Assembly: GCA_947359465.1 (NCBI GenBank)
Contig: OX375880.1
Span: forward strand, 17,864,120 to 17,928,119
Direction: 5' to 3'
DNA from: Metellina segmentata
Taxonomy: Eukaryota > Arthropoda > Arachnida > Araneae > Tetragnathidae
DNA: 64,000 nucleotides
In this document: piece after piece, positions 13,249 through 63,500 of the stretch
How the letters are laid out: each line of letters opens with the position of its first letter
How positions within the stretch are numbered: the stretch's first letter is position 1
Notes under the pieces: model-generated
Told to the model about the DNA's origin: nothing
Seen by the model: only the letters and a program-made list of their open reading frames with translations
Database searches by the model: none
Translations under genes and position numbers: made by a program

Positions 13249-14099
13249 ATCTAGGAGATAGAAAAAAGAACTTTGACTTCAGTTAAAAGATTTATCGTCT
13301 GGCTGGGAAATCAAAGCGGAAACGAAAAAAATAATTTTATCCGCGCTCTGCGGATGAAAAAAACTTGGCATGTTTCCAAACCCTGACTCCAAGGTCGCAT
13401 GAGTAGAAAAAGTTCTCCGCGTTGAAAAAGCGATGGAGAATAAAACTATTAAATTCATTTAAAAATCTTCTAGATTGAATTTTAAAATTCGCCGCGACCC
13501 AAAAGTTGCAAATAATTCGGACAACCTGTGTGCCAAATCGCAATGCTGTAAGTGCCATAGAATCGTCAGGATTTTGTGGCCCCAAACAAACAAGCACTTC
13601 CTTTTATAATATTAGAGATTTATTTATGAAAACAAAGTATTTTAGACCGGAGACGCATGTGCGGCGCCGTGGGGAACTGCGGTACAAATTGCAAGCAAGT
13701 TGGACATGCGGCACCGGAGGCATGTGTGCACTACTCCATTGGAGCTAATGTATTTCAGACCGCACGTTGACAAACCGGATGTGTGCACCGGGCCTTAAAA
13801 TGCGGATTTTGCTGATTTCATGTTTTTCTCAAAGCGATCCGAATAATTGTTCTACTATACCTGGTATTTCAAGCGCCCAGCTGAGGGCAAACAAAGTAGG
13901 AAATGAAATGGGCTTGTTCTATCTTTGATAATTTGTTTTCTTTAGCTACCCCCTTCACAGGACAAGATCTCGTGAAGGACAATGCGCAATCTCAGGAAAC
14001 GGCATTTGTATGAAAGGGGTCGTCGTGGCTCAGTGGGTAGCACCGGATGAAATGGAAGTGATGACAGTAAGAAATGGTAGCGTAAAAGAACAAGATCTC

Positions 14100-14830
14100 T
14101 TTGTTTCACCACCAGAACATTTATTCTAACATCCTACAGCTTTACAGATGTGTGCAGCAATTACCGATATTTTGGGACAAGAAGGGTTCGGCAGAGGTTG
14201 AGCGCGTCCTCGCTCTCTCAGGTCTTAATGGTCTTGTTAATTTCCAACGTCTCTCAGGCCCCTTTCGGCAGAAAACCAAACGTCGATTGAATTTTTAGTG
14301 CTCTCAACTAGGTATTCACGTCTCCAGAGACGGCGGTTTCGGAAAACCGAGAACGGTTTCCCTTCAGCCGGATCAGTTTGATCCCCTCGGGTCTCTTCCT
14401 TCTTTTTTCGAAGCCCTTCTCTCCTCTCTCGACTCCGAAAGTTCCATTGGGATGTTGGCCCCCCCTCTCTTTCATTCGACACACTTGTCGTCTCGCTGTT
14501 GGCTGGTTCAAAATCGGCTGTCCATAGTCTGTCAATTTTCCCCTTTCGCCGATAGCTTCATTAGCGGACGGCGGCCCGAACAAAAAGCATCCGCGGGCTC
14601 TTGTGATCATGCGGAAGCGGTGGAAATGAACTTATGCCCCAACGTCTGGTTGGCATCGCGACAAAGACCCTTCGCTCCCTCTCTGTGAAGCTAAATACCT
14701 CGAACCACCGCCATCTCGTTAACTCTAGCGGTCTGAGTTCATACGCGGCGTGACCTCTAGGCGTTGGGTTGACCTCTCGGAGTTTCTCCGCCGAATGCTT
14801 GCATTTGCCCTCGCCACAGACTTCGTCACA
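14100..14830 (-). mobile_element. Second LTR-like copy, inverted
   Basis: Read on the minus strand it begins TGTGACGAAGTC at 14830 and shares long blocks with 3090-3250, for example AAGTTCATTTCC, GCTAATGAAG and AACCAGCCAACAG. The two copies diverge in the second half. It is GC-richer than its surroundings. The far end near 14.05-14.1 kb is uncertain. Confidence 0.45.
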
Positions 14831-14857
14831 CCAACTAACATTTCTTCTGTGTCAGAA

Positions 14858-15090
14858 GGTCGTCGCAGCCCGGTTGGAAAAGAAGCGGATTAGAAGGATT
14901 GCGAGTTCGAGACTGTCCCAAACCTAAAGACAGTCGTGTACATGTGGTGGGGTGTGTACGTTAACTTCGTCGTGACCTCGAATGTTCTCACGCTGTGGAA
15001 ATTTGAAGTGGGATGCCAGATCAGGCGTTGATCTCGTCATTTGACCGTGATTCGAAATGACGAGGTATTATCCTCTCAAGACTTTCCCGG
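14858..15090 (+). repeat. SINE, head type A
   Basis: A tRNA-like head (CAGCCCGGTTGGAAAAG, B box GCGAGTTCGAGAC) is followed by the shared body up to TTATCCTC. It ends where another copy begins. Confidence 0.65.
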
Positions 15091-15350
15091 TTCGAATCCG
15101 GGCAAGGATGTTTGTAAGCGTTTGGTGTAGAGGCGGCAGGTGCACCTTAAATCTGTCGTGGCCGAAAGTCCTCACGTTGGGTGGGTGTGGAAGTTTGGAG
15201 AGTGGGGTGCCAAGCTCAGCTGTTGCTTCGTCATCTGACCGTGGTTCAAATTTACGAGGTGTTGTCCTCGGATCTTTCCCTTAAGGGACTGATCCCGGAC
15301 CGTCGTCAATAGCCCGTTGTGTTGCTCTAATAGGACGTTAAGTAAAATTA
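15091..15350 (+). repeat. SINE, head type B, 5' truncated
   Basis: It starts at the B box (GTTCGAATCCGGG), then has GTTTGGTGTAGAGGCGG and the complete body ending CCGTTGTGTTGCTC. The body matches the full-length copy at 54674-55005. A further body fragment lies at about 15550-15615. Confidence 0.7.
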
Positions 15351-15750
15351 CCTCTCAAAACTAAACCTTTTGTTTTGTTAGAGAGGCTTTGGTCGCGAGT
15401 TATTGTTCCTCGAGTCGAATCATCACGACCTCTCTAAACCTCATTGTGAATTGAGGGTCGGAAAGGAAGAAAGGAGGTATGTCCTCGGAACTATATCTCA
15501 GATCAGTATGTCCAGATTTGTTGGGACGGCCCTGACGCGAGGACCCAAGTAGCAGTACGTGGTGTTGTCCTCGGAACGTCACCAATAGCCCATTGTGTTG
15601 CTCCAGTGTGACGTGAAAAAAAAATACCATATCCAAGTTGCAGTGTATCTTGTTTCATTTTACATGGATGGATACTTTCCGGACAGTATGTTAGTTTCCA
15701 AAGTGCTTTGTGACATCGTGAGAAACTTCGTTGCGTCCGACCTTTGTGAA

Positions 15751-15780
15751 GGGTCACTTGCCGAGCAGGGCAAGTGACCC
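15751..15780. repeat. Perfect hairpin, 12 bp stem
   Basis: GGGTCACTTGCC, loop GAGCAG, GGCAAGTGACCC. It is not part of a recognised element. Confidence 0.85.
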
Positions 15781-15939
15781 ACTGTGTCTTCAGAATGCTG
15801 AAGATATTCTGATTTTTTTATTGTTTGGTGTCAGCTGCTGTTCTTCCGCCACGCGCTTTACGACTTAAGAAGAACATGTGGTGTTCGTAGAGATGATCTC
15901 CTATTGGTTTCTGAATTTTACCGTTGGGTTATTTTTAGA

Positions 15940-16664
15940 ACTAGCGCCTCAGCGTACAGCGTAAGTGTCCGACAAGTTGACTCTGATTGGCTCCTCATAT
16001 ATATGTTGTATGGTTGTTGTTAGTAGTATTTCTCGCCAACTTATAATAAGGGGAGGCAAAAATGAACTCTTCTTTTAAAAATCTCTGGTGAAGCAACGAT
16101 GGCCAAATGGCTAAAGTCACTTACCATCAGATTGGCGTTAGCGGCGGAGGATGACTTCCCGAGTTCGAACCCAACTTGCGGAAATATTTTTAGATCATCC
16201 AAATTATTTTAAAACAATTCCAATTTAATTCCTTTTGATTCTAAATTACTTTTCCTAATTTTTAATACCCTTTTTTTATTTTTCCAAACTTCCGTTGATT
16301 TTACATAAATAATCTAAAAACCACTCCTGAACTCACTACCAGCTGATATTTTTCCGCCCCTCTGCCGTCCCCTTTGCTTTAGGATGATGGTGTCGTATCC
16401 ATCCCTGGTTTAGGACCATTCTGATGTAACAAAAAGCATACATAAAACACTAACTTATATAATTATTAACTTATACAATAAAAGGATACAATTTTCGGTT
16501 CATAATGTTAAAACCTTTCGAAAACCGTTCCTATCAGTCAAAGAGATCTGCGCCAAAACGTAGATAAATAGCCAAATGAAACACCTTTACGTCTCAGGCA
16601 CATGATCATACCAGCCAATCAGAGTCAACTTGTCGGACACTTACGCTGCACGCTGAGGCGCTTG
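15940..16664. mobile_element. Long-TIR MITE, MULE-like, carrying a tRNA-like segment
   Basis: Inverted ends of about 50 bp share GCGCCTCAGCGTACAGCG (with one difference) and continue through GTGTCCGACAAGTTGACTC. Flanking duplications TATTTTTAGA are 10 bp (15930-15939, 16665-16674). Long TIRs with 9-11 bp duplications point to Mutator-like elements. It has no transposase. A tRNA-like stretch lies inside at about 16093-16182. Confidence 0.75.
16093..16182 (+). repeat. tRNA-like sequence inside the long-TIR MITE
   Basis: An A-box-like ATGGCCAAATGGCTAAAG and a B-box-like GAGTTCGAACCC are spaced as in a long-variable-arm tRNA (Ser/Leu type). The acceptor and T stems do not pair, so it is a tRNA-derived relic or SINE head rather than a working tRNA. 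Confidence 0.5.
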
Positions 16665-17449
16665 TATTTTTAGACCGCAGAGAGACTGAAACAGCGGGTG
16701 AGGTTTTTTACCCACGCTGGACTGTGACATACATGCTTTTATGTATTGGTGTAATGAAGTTAATGTGATGATGTAAATTTGTATTAGTATATTCCTAATG
16801 TTCTTGGAATGATAAGAACTTAAAAGTCTTAGCTGCTGGCTGTCTTCTTCTTATATACAATTCCTAGTTTCCACTCTACCGTTTTGGGGCGACGACACCA
16901 CAGCTTGCTTACTGGAGTTTAAAAACTAAGTTTTTTTTAAGTGAACTTTTCCAAAACTATCCTTTTAAATATCCCGATGTTTAAACTGATAATCGCATAG
17001 ACGTGTGTGTACATAATAGCGCTGCATCATAAGTTGCTTGTACTCAAAAGTTATTGGCCACTAAATAGGAATGATTTAAAAATCTGTATAGTGTAGCGTT
17101 TTTTTTTTTTTCCCCCTCATATGTTCTATTTTACAGGTCTGAAAAGAAGTTCGGGAAGGGGATTGAAGTTTCCTGGATTTGGTAAAATTTATCACTAAGA
17201 TCGAGCTGGATGGTGCCTTCTACCGTAAATAATTAGATTCCAAGGATGGATGTTGACAAGATGAAGTGTTGCAGAAAGCAGTATTACGAAATAGGATGGT
17301 TCCTTGTCGTGGTCAGTTGATTTTTACGATGTAGCGAAAAGTATCTGGACATCGGAAACAGCTCCAGTACAAATTGTAGTCGTGAGTTACAACTGTTTAA
17401 ACTTGTGTAATCGCTCGATCTGAATAAAGTAGTGGCTCTTTATTAGTTT

Positions 17450-18840
17450 GTAGTTATTTCGTACACTTGTGATTTTAGTGTCGAGTTCCAAGACCACGCT
17501 CGTGCTCATCAACATGCGCACATACGGGCAACTTTACTAAAATGGGATTTTGATTCGAAATATTATTTTTCCCGGTAGTGATGACAGTACAAGTCTGTTC
17601 GACAAAAGTGTTACTCTTTTTGGGTTGGGGCCAAGCTACTTTTGGGGTTTTTAACTATAGTTGGTCGCCAAAAGAACATTGGTGATCACGACCTTAAACA
17701 TCGATATTAGCCTTTAGACTACGGCCGTTACAGCAGTTGTGCCAAGAAAGAATTTAGACAACGGCCAGGACAGCAGTTGTACCTTGAAAGTTATAAGAAT
17801 CGCGTCAAGAAAGTCGCGATTATTATATCTAGCCGTAGTCAAAAGGTTAATCCTACTGATCAACTATCATCGCTTCAACACAAAAAGAGGAAGACTTTTG
17901 GCTAACAGACTCGTGCTGTCTACATTACTGGGTAAGATAACTTGTCAAATAAAAAGCCCATTTCGGTTGCTTACATGTGCGCAGTACAATATAGTAAGTC
18001 CCCGCGCATGTTAATGCACACGAGCGTAGACAAGTAAAATTAAAGGACTGCAAGAAAAAATAACTCCACATTGGTTGTACTCTCATTTTTATTCGTATTG
18101 TCTAAAATGGCAATGTACAAGACTTACAGTTGGCAAAATGCCCTGTCGAAACTCTTCTACAAATTTAGGAAGAGAATAAGATTTAAAAAACTGTGAGGTA
18201 GATTGGAAGGAAAATGAAAATAGGTGTTCCTATACCGCCTAGGGGTGATATTAGGAACACAGTCAATCAACAAACTTAATACGCTAATAATAAGCTTTCG
18301 AATCCTTATTTAATGTACTTTCAAGTCATAGACGAAATTATTTGGAAACACTTACCTGGATATTCTCTGAATTGATTGAAGACAAAAAAATACATTGATC
18401 GCAGATTCAAACACTTCAGATTATTGTTCTTGATATAACCGATAGGAAACGTGCTAGGTGTGGCAAAAACCCTAGACCGTCGAAGCAACTACATAAACTC
18501 AGATGTCGCGCATAGCTTGCAAACACGAGCAGGCTATATTAAGTATAGGGACTATATTTCGATCATCTACTCCACTATGGGAGAAGATTAAATAAATTGA
18601 CCATTCTGTATATGGAAGAGAAATTTTAAACCGAATTGACACTGTCAATATGATTGACGAATTTGCAAAAAAATAAAGCAAGACGGAAATTCATGCAAAA
18701 AATGTTTTTTATAGAATTTATTTAATGTGTTGTATGAGTGTTTTGATTACTTTTCTTGAAATTTTTTTTTTCTAACGAGTTCGAGGGCCCCTCATTTCGA
18801 CTTGATTCGCCATTGCTATTTATAGAGCAATAAAAAAAAA
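17450..18840. other. No gene recognised
   Basis: Apart from the piggyBac-type MITE nothing is supportable. An AATAAA at about 17424 follows a weak plus-strand exon-like stretch (about 17147-17205) after TTTTACAG, which I could not connect to any other exon. Confidence 0.25.
17711..17846. mobile_element. piggyBac-type MITE
   Basis: Ends CCTTTAGACTACGGC and, inverted, CCTTTTGACTACGGC, flanked by TTAG on the left and TTAA on the right. A second copy at 57062-57200 has TTAA on both sides. Confidence 0.6.
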
Positions 18841-18849
18841 CAGGGTCAA

Positions 18850-19464
18850 ACTGATTCCATTGCAAAATGTACTGTTAGCGTTTTCTCGTCTTCATTAAAG
18901 ATATCTTTGCCTGTAGTTGTTCCATAAAGACTATTGATAGAAGCTAATTCTTCACTCACCTCAAACTCAGTATTGACCCCTCCAATAAACAGCAATATTG
19001 GGCAGTATCAGTAATGTCTCTCGATTCATCACGAGCCAACGAAAACCACTTGAAATGTTTTGCCTCGTCTTTTAAATTGATTCTTGGTGTGGCTCCCAAT
19101 GTCCTCAACTCTTCTAGCAGTTTATCTCACCAAAAGACTGACAGATCGAAATAAATCTATTTTCTCTGGCCAAATTTTATCAGCTGCCACAAGCAAATGA
19201 TTTAATTAATCCATCAATAAATGCTTTCCCTTTCATGGCTAATAATTGAGAGAACTGGCAACACTTGTTCTATGGCAACGCGGCAGACGATAGAATGCGA
19301 ATAAGCGACACCAGTAGCGACACGTGCGGCCATTATTCACAACTTATCAAGTCTACTATCGGCCGTTGCGTTACAGCGCATAATTTTTTTTTCATGTTTA
19401 GAACAATATTAACCCGCTGACCGGATTAAAAACAGATGGCGGGCCGTAGTTTGCCAACCCCTGG
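18850..19464 (-). mobile_element. hAT relic
   Basis: The minus strand encodes FKWFSLARDESRDITDTAQ, the first catalytic block of hAT transposases. The right end reads, inverted, CCAGGGGTTGGCAAACTACG followed by GCCCGCC, typical hAT terminal sequence. The left end and the duplication were not found. Confidence 0.6.
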
Positions 19465-20390
19465 TCCAATACCTGAAAGACAACTTGGCAAAAGAAAAAG
19501 CAGTCTGTTTTTAGGCGAAGAGTTTGGCATTTATTTTAAACACATAAAATACATATTATGCATCATCTTACAAACATTGACAAAACGAATATAAAACTTT
19601 TAACATAAGCAACAGAACATTTACTCGTGGATCTCACTGCCTTCAATAGGCAGCACGCTTTACACAAATGGCACTTGTCATTATGCATAAAAAAAATTAG
19701 CAGATAGAAAGGTTTAGATCGTGAGAAATACGTCGTAGAGTTTTTCTAACTTTCCAACAGAGAATGCGCATTGTAAATATGAGGCAAGGTCAACTATTAA
19801 AGTTATATGATACTTTTTTATATTGCAAAAAGGAGAAGAATACTATTTTTGATGAACCATTTTGTAAATCCATATTATTTTTGGAACCTTTCCCTCAATC
19901 CTATATGGCTTGTAACAAAAGCACCAAATGCACGTAAATTTAAATTTGTTCAGAGTAATTCTTTTTTTAATTAATATAATTACTATTTTTTTTTTTTAGC
20001 TTAAATATAAACAATAATCAATAGAAGGCAAATTCTCAAAATGAAAAATCTAAACCCTTCTATCGTTACAAAACGAACTTCAAACATAAGACTGAACAGT
20101 TAAATTCACACTTTTCCAAAATGTGAACGTGATGAATTTATACACAATGAGCTACAGTGCACAATGTAAATGTTCTTTCATTTCACACATTTACACTCCA
20201 TAGATTACATTTTTACAGCACACACACACACATATTTTCCCAAAAGAAAATCTAGACAACTTAGTTCCCGGGAGTTCTGTTAAACAAACACATCTGTTTC
20301 CATGTAAAATATGATTCGAAAAGATGTCTGTACATATTTGTACTGTGAAAAAAGGCTCATGAAATAAAAAGTGTACATACGACGAAATTA

Positions 20391-21120
20391 AAAGTTCTGG
20401 GATCGAAGCCCTGCCAAAACAATAATCGAAATTCATTAGTTTTCATCAACAGAGGAATGAAAATTTGTTCTTAACGAACGTTGTTTTGAAAATGTAAAAG
20501 CAAAAAAGAACTTGCTTCACAATATTGATAAAATAATAGAATAATTCAAAAACAAATCAAGACATGCAATTTTAAAACATTTTTTGGAGAAAAAATGAAT
20601 TTTGAAGATTTTGGGTGCATTTAGAAAATACATCTATATGCCCAACCGATTTTTCAACAAAACTAGAAGTTCTGGGATCAAAGCCCTGACAAAACAATAA
20701 TATAAATTCATTAGTTTTATAAATGTAAAAATAAACGAAAATCTGTTTAGAACGAACTTTTTGAAAATGTAAAAGCAAAAAAAAGAACTGCTTCACAATA
20801 TGGATGATAAAATAATATATAATAATTAAAAAATCAAAACATGAAATTTTCAAATAATTTTTTTTTACAAAATATGAATTTTAAAGATTTTAGATGCATT
20901 TTGGACATTTAGATGCATTTCCTAAATGCATCTGAATGTCCAAAATGCATCTGAATGTCCAACAAATTTTTGGTAAAAGCAAGTTTCAGCTAAGGGACCA
21001 GAGAAAATTTGAGGTTATAATCAGGAATAAAAATCTGTTCAGAACGAATGTTCTGAAAATGCAAAAGCAAAAAAATAATTTGCTTCACAATATTGATGAT
21101 AAAATATAGTTATTATAAAA
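20391..21120 (+). repeat. Three diverged tandem copies, about 280-330 bp unit
   Basis: Blocks such as AGTTCTGGGATC, GAAAATGTAAAAGCAAAAAA and GCTTCACAATAT return three times in the same order. The third copy is partly replaced at its start by an inverted repeat. Confidence 0.7.
20893..20951. repeat. Near-perfect inverted repeat, 28 bp arms, 3 bp loop
   Basis: GATGCATTTTGGACATTTAG continuing to ATGCATTT, loop CCT, and the same sequence inverted with one mismatch. Confidence 0.85.
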
Positions 21121-23899
21121 TAAGCATTGATTAAATCAAAACAGTTGTACACAAAGGTAAATATAGTTATCAGTACTTTATACTGTGATCTACTTTTAAT
21201 CAATGCTCATATCTGAAATAAAATATATTAGATTTAGAATAAAATGGATTTTATAATTAATAAAAAATTTTGAACAAAATGAGAACATAAATACATCTAA
21301 TCAAAACTGGTTTAATTTTTGTTTATGTATGCTCACTTATATTTATGAACAATACATGAACAAATATTAAATTTGTTATCAAACATACACTTTGAATATT
21401 TATGAATTACATTTTATGGACAACCACTGCAGATAAGGTGGGATCGTAAGTAAATCACCAGCAGCGATTGGAACATTCCGTAGACATAATGAGGAGTTTT
21501 AATTAACCTCACCTGTGGCTGTAGACATAAAATGTGACCGTATTTATTCGTTCGAATAAAAACAGTACGTATGGTCAACATACTAGACATGTACGCCAGC
21601 CACAGCTATTGTACAACACACAATGCAAGCTTAGTGGTGCTGCACGATCACAGGTGATGTAATCTACAGATATGGTGCATCTCAATGTATCCAGGGATGA
21701 GGAAAATATGGATTTTTAATTAATATATAGTATAATATACAGTAAAAGATAATCCATATTCTAGACTGAAATCAGTAATTTTCCCATGTGTGACAATGGA
21801 TAAATCAGATCCATGCAAGGATATTTCACTGGTGTCCAGTGATAAAAGGTTATATTAGTACCGTTTACATGAGCCAAATACCTGGGTAAAAGGAGAGTTA
21901 AACCGGTTTATTTTACTCCGCTTCCCCTACGTGGGGAAATGGTGAGGAAATACCGGAATACCGCGTTGTATTATGAGAATCCTTTCCCATAATGCAACGC
22001 GGGTAATCTTCGAAAATCGCTTTCACTCTCGAATTACACGGGTCGATTGGTTTCGTCATGTAAACGATACTATTGTGTATGCTCAATTCATAAATATTCA
22101 ATTCATATGTTCAAATTATGTTTTTAAATACGATATTTCTTGATACAATAAACTGTACAAATGACTAAACATCGTAAAAATTGACTGGCATGTGAAACTG
22201 GAGGAACAGCAAAGCTTTCAGTCGCTATTTATCTGTTTAGAGACCTGGATATGGAAAACGATACTACAGGTACGCCCAGAGTTAATAGAACCAAAAGAGT
22301 AAAAGCAAAATATAGCAGAAGCCAACAGTCAAAAAAGAAATCTTTGAAATGAAGTGGTGGTACTGCATTGGATTTTAGGAAACAGAAAGGTATCTGAAAA
22401 CTTCAAGAAAAGTCCGTTGTCCATACTATGGAAGGTTAGATCTATAATTTTATGGCCAAACATGACCAAGCTGCACCAAACAGAAGACAGACAGTGTCAA
22501 GTGACGGACAAACACGCGCAATGATGAAAGTTTTATTGATACAGGTTGCAAGGACAGTGGACAAACCCACTGCGTCACCACAATATGGAAGGAAACTCAC
22601 TGAAGGTCTTCCAGGATTGTACTCACCACTTGGAAAAACTCTCAAGACTTCTGCTTTTATTGTTTATATGCTATGACATATCGATTTCACGGTTCGAATA
22701 TGTATAAGCTTGCCACTGAAAATTGTCAGTTAGGCAAATCTCTACAGGCTTTAGCTGCTGAATTTTGCACTTGTACCTTTAAAACTAGAACTATTCCGAG
22801 TTTTGCAAGCCAGTGTAAATTTAGTTCATTTCTACGACATAGTTCAGAATATTTCCCATTTTCATTTTAGAATACAAGTAAAAACTGGAAATTGATTTGC
22901 ATCCCAACTGGAAATGGATTATGAATACATACTTGTGTACATAAATTGCTATATTAAAAAGAAAATTCTGGAGGGAAAAAAGAAAATCTTGATCAAACCT
23001 CGTTAGCATGTCATCCGATTTATAGTGCACCTTTCACTTTCGGATGATCGCTGGATGCATGAGTCACTAAATTCATCACAAGCGTTTTTAAGTGTTGTGC
23101 CATGTTCTAGTGATCATGCCAACAAGAAACTACCAAAAAAAACTACTGCAGATAGATTTGTTCAGTTACTATAGTCACACAATTTTGATTGATTGTTTCT
23201 ACTTATTGTTTTGAAATTAATTTCCTTTAAAACTTTCATTTCATTAATCAGCTGAAATGAGTCAAAGTATTCTTTCATTGAATAAGAGCTTTTAGTTTTT
23301 AAATATAAAAAAAAGTATGAGTAAATAAAAAAAAATGAAAAGAATAACAAAACAGGATAAAATCAACGGTTCCCCAAGTTATCAAGACTAGGAAAGAGAC
23401 CTCCTAGAAAATAAAAAAGCTCCGTGACACATTTGAGAATATAAAAGTAAATAGAGCGTGTGTAGACGTGATTGAAACAAATTCCAAGGTTCTATAGAAT
23501 AAAGCTTAAAACTGGTTAGCCAAAGTACTTGAGAAATAGTAGCATGCATTAAGAAATAGTAGCAAAAATCTTCTCTTAAACATATTTTAGTTGCTCAGAT
23601 GTAAACTGAATTGATTGAAACAAAATGTGCTGATTAAATATAAAGCAAGATGAGTAAGAAATTGTCAATAAATTTAAATTTTAGAAATAAACTAAATATT
23701 TTCTTAAGGTTTTCAAGATAATCCAGCAACTAGATTCCGATAGTTTTCTTTCATGGGTTGCCACGGGTTGGAGCCAAAACTTGGCAACCTTTAGAAAAGT
23801 TTTACGAAGTTTAAATTCGAAAAATATTACTTCCACCCTCTCTCCTGCCAAACTAAAAAAAAATAGTTGCAATTGTGACGTCAGCAGTCGAAAATCGCA

Positions 23900-24146
23900 A
23901 AAACCTGCTTGCTTCTTTTGTTGTACGGGTGACGTCACATTCTGAAGAGAAGGACGAATAGTGAAAAAACTAATAAATTATTTTTAAAATGTTCTAGATT
24001 AAATTTTAAAATTTGGGCTGGACACAATAATTGCAAAAGATTCGAACTAACTGTGTGCCAAATTTCGTTATTCTAAGTGCCATAGATTTCTCAGGACACT
24101 GTGTACAGTACACAGACAAACACTTACTTTTACAATAGTAGAGATA
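23900..24146 (-). mobile_element. Helitron 5' fragment
   Basis: On the minus strand from about 24146: TCTCTACTATTGTAAAAGTA, then AGTGTTTGTCTGTGT and CTATGGCACTTAGAA, matching the other two Helitron starts. The 3' end was not found. Confidence 0.5.
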
Positions 24147-24871
24147 TTACCTGTTGCAGCCCTCAGAATGGAGAAATATGTATGAGCACCTTGGGATAAA
24201 AAAAATTTCCCCCCCAAGTTTTGTCTAGCAAAATATTGAAACAAGGCGGCTTTAAACCATACTTTGGGAACCACTAGATAAAATGACACGAAATTACTTT
24301 GAATATTTCAGAATCGGATGAATTTGAGCAAAACATAGCACCGTTCAGGAAATAAAGTCAATTCGATACTATTCCCAAGTGGACATGGTATCGAGGTTTG
24401 ATTGATTAAAACTTCACAAATCATGTATGCGAATTTCTGTTTTTTGCAGGTTGCTTTTGGAATTTAGGAAACGGCAGTGCTCCAAATGCAGACTTGAAAT
24501 AAAAACCTTTGGATCCTTCTTCCCATCACGAAACCGAAACTCCAAATACTTGTAATCTCTCGAACCGAATATACTCAATAATATATTTGAGGCTCCAAAC
24601 AATAGTTCCTAATCTCCACACTCTTAAAAGTTCAAACTTCCCTCGTATTTCCCCCATGTGATAAGGTACTGTACAAATGATGATGAAATGATTGACATGA
24701 AAGGAGGGAATATAGTCTTTTACAAGCCCCAACACAACAGTAAAAAGTGGGTTTGTTTTCATCACTCCTGAATGTAACCCGTTTCACAATTCCAACAATG
24801 ATTGCACTGGTAGGAAAGGAGCGACTGGTCTCCGGTTGAAGTTCCCTCCTCGAAACGAGGCCGTCCTTCGC

Positions 24872-63500
<38,629 letters not shown>

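Larger units (their letters stand above)
10741..13618 (-). mobile_element. Helitron inserted in the PIF/Harbinger-like element, itself split by a hAT
   Basis: On the minus strand the 5' end (about 13618) reads TCTCTAATATTATAAAAGGA followed by GTGCTTGTTTGGGGCC, matching the Helitron at 51341. The 3' end is the hairpin GCTAGCCACGCATAAGG and CTAG at 10741 followed by T. There is no target duplication, as expected for A/T insertion. It is non-autonomous. Confidence 0.65.
9909..13794. mobile_element. PIF/Harbinger-like element inserted in the Tigger
   Basis: Ends GGCCCGGTGCACACATACGA and, inverted, GGCCCGGTGCACACATCCGG, with a 3 bp TTA duplication (9906-9908, 13795-13797), as for PIF/Harbinger/ISL2EU elements. 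No transposase remains. It contains the tandem array at about 10.04-10.33 kb. Superfamily is inferred from the TTA duplication. Confidence 0.6.
9310..13857 (-). mobile_element. Tigger/pogo element, outermost of a four-level nest
   Basis: Terminal repeats CAGTAGAACTCCAATTATCC (9310) and, inverted, AGTAGAACAATTATTCGGAT (ending 13857), each flanked by TA (9308-9309, 13858-13859). Minus-strand coding remnants at about 9752-9880 read DTTNILVKIAGCSE, ECSAEDVGEWLVCDSSYPGF, the C-terminal pattern of Tigger transposases. Everything from 9909 to 13794 is later insertion. Confidence 0.75.
19500..24871 (-). other. Downstream of receptor stop; possible 3' UTR with repeats
   Basis: No convincing coding region. 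On the receptor strand AATAAA occurs at several places, for example near 21908 and 19533. The stretch holds a Helitron 5' fragment (about 23.9-24.15 kb), a threefold tandem repeat (20.39-21.12 kb) and a long inverted repeat (20893-20951). How far the real 3' UTR reaches cannot be decided from sequence. Confidence 0.35.

Noticed and set aside
16093..16182. Functional tRNA gene
   Set aside because: A and B boxes are present, but the acceptor and T stems do not pair.
22442..22676. Overlapping ORFs on both strands, partly similar to 63175-63240
   Set aside because: Shared short blocks such as CCAAGCTGCACCA suggest a repeat fragment, but ends and family could not be found.
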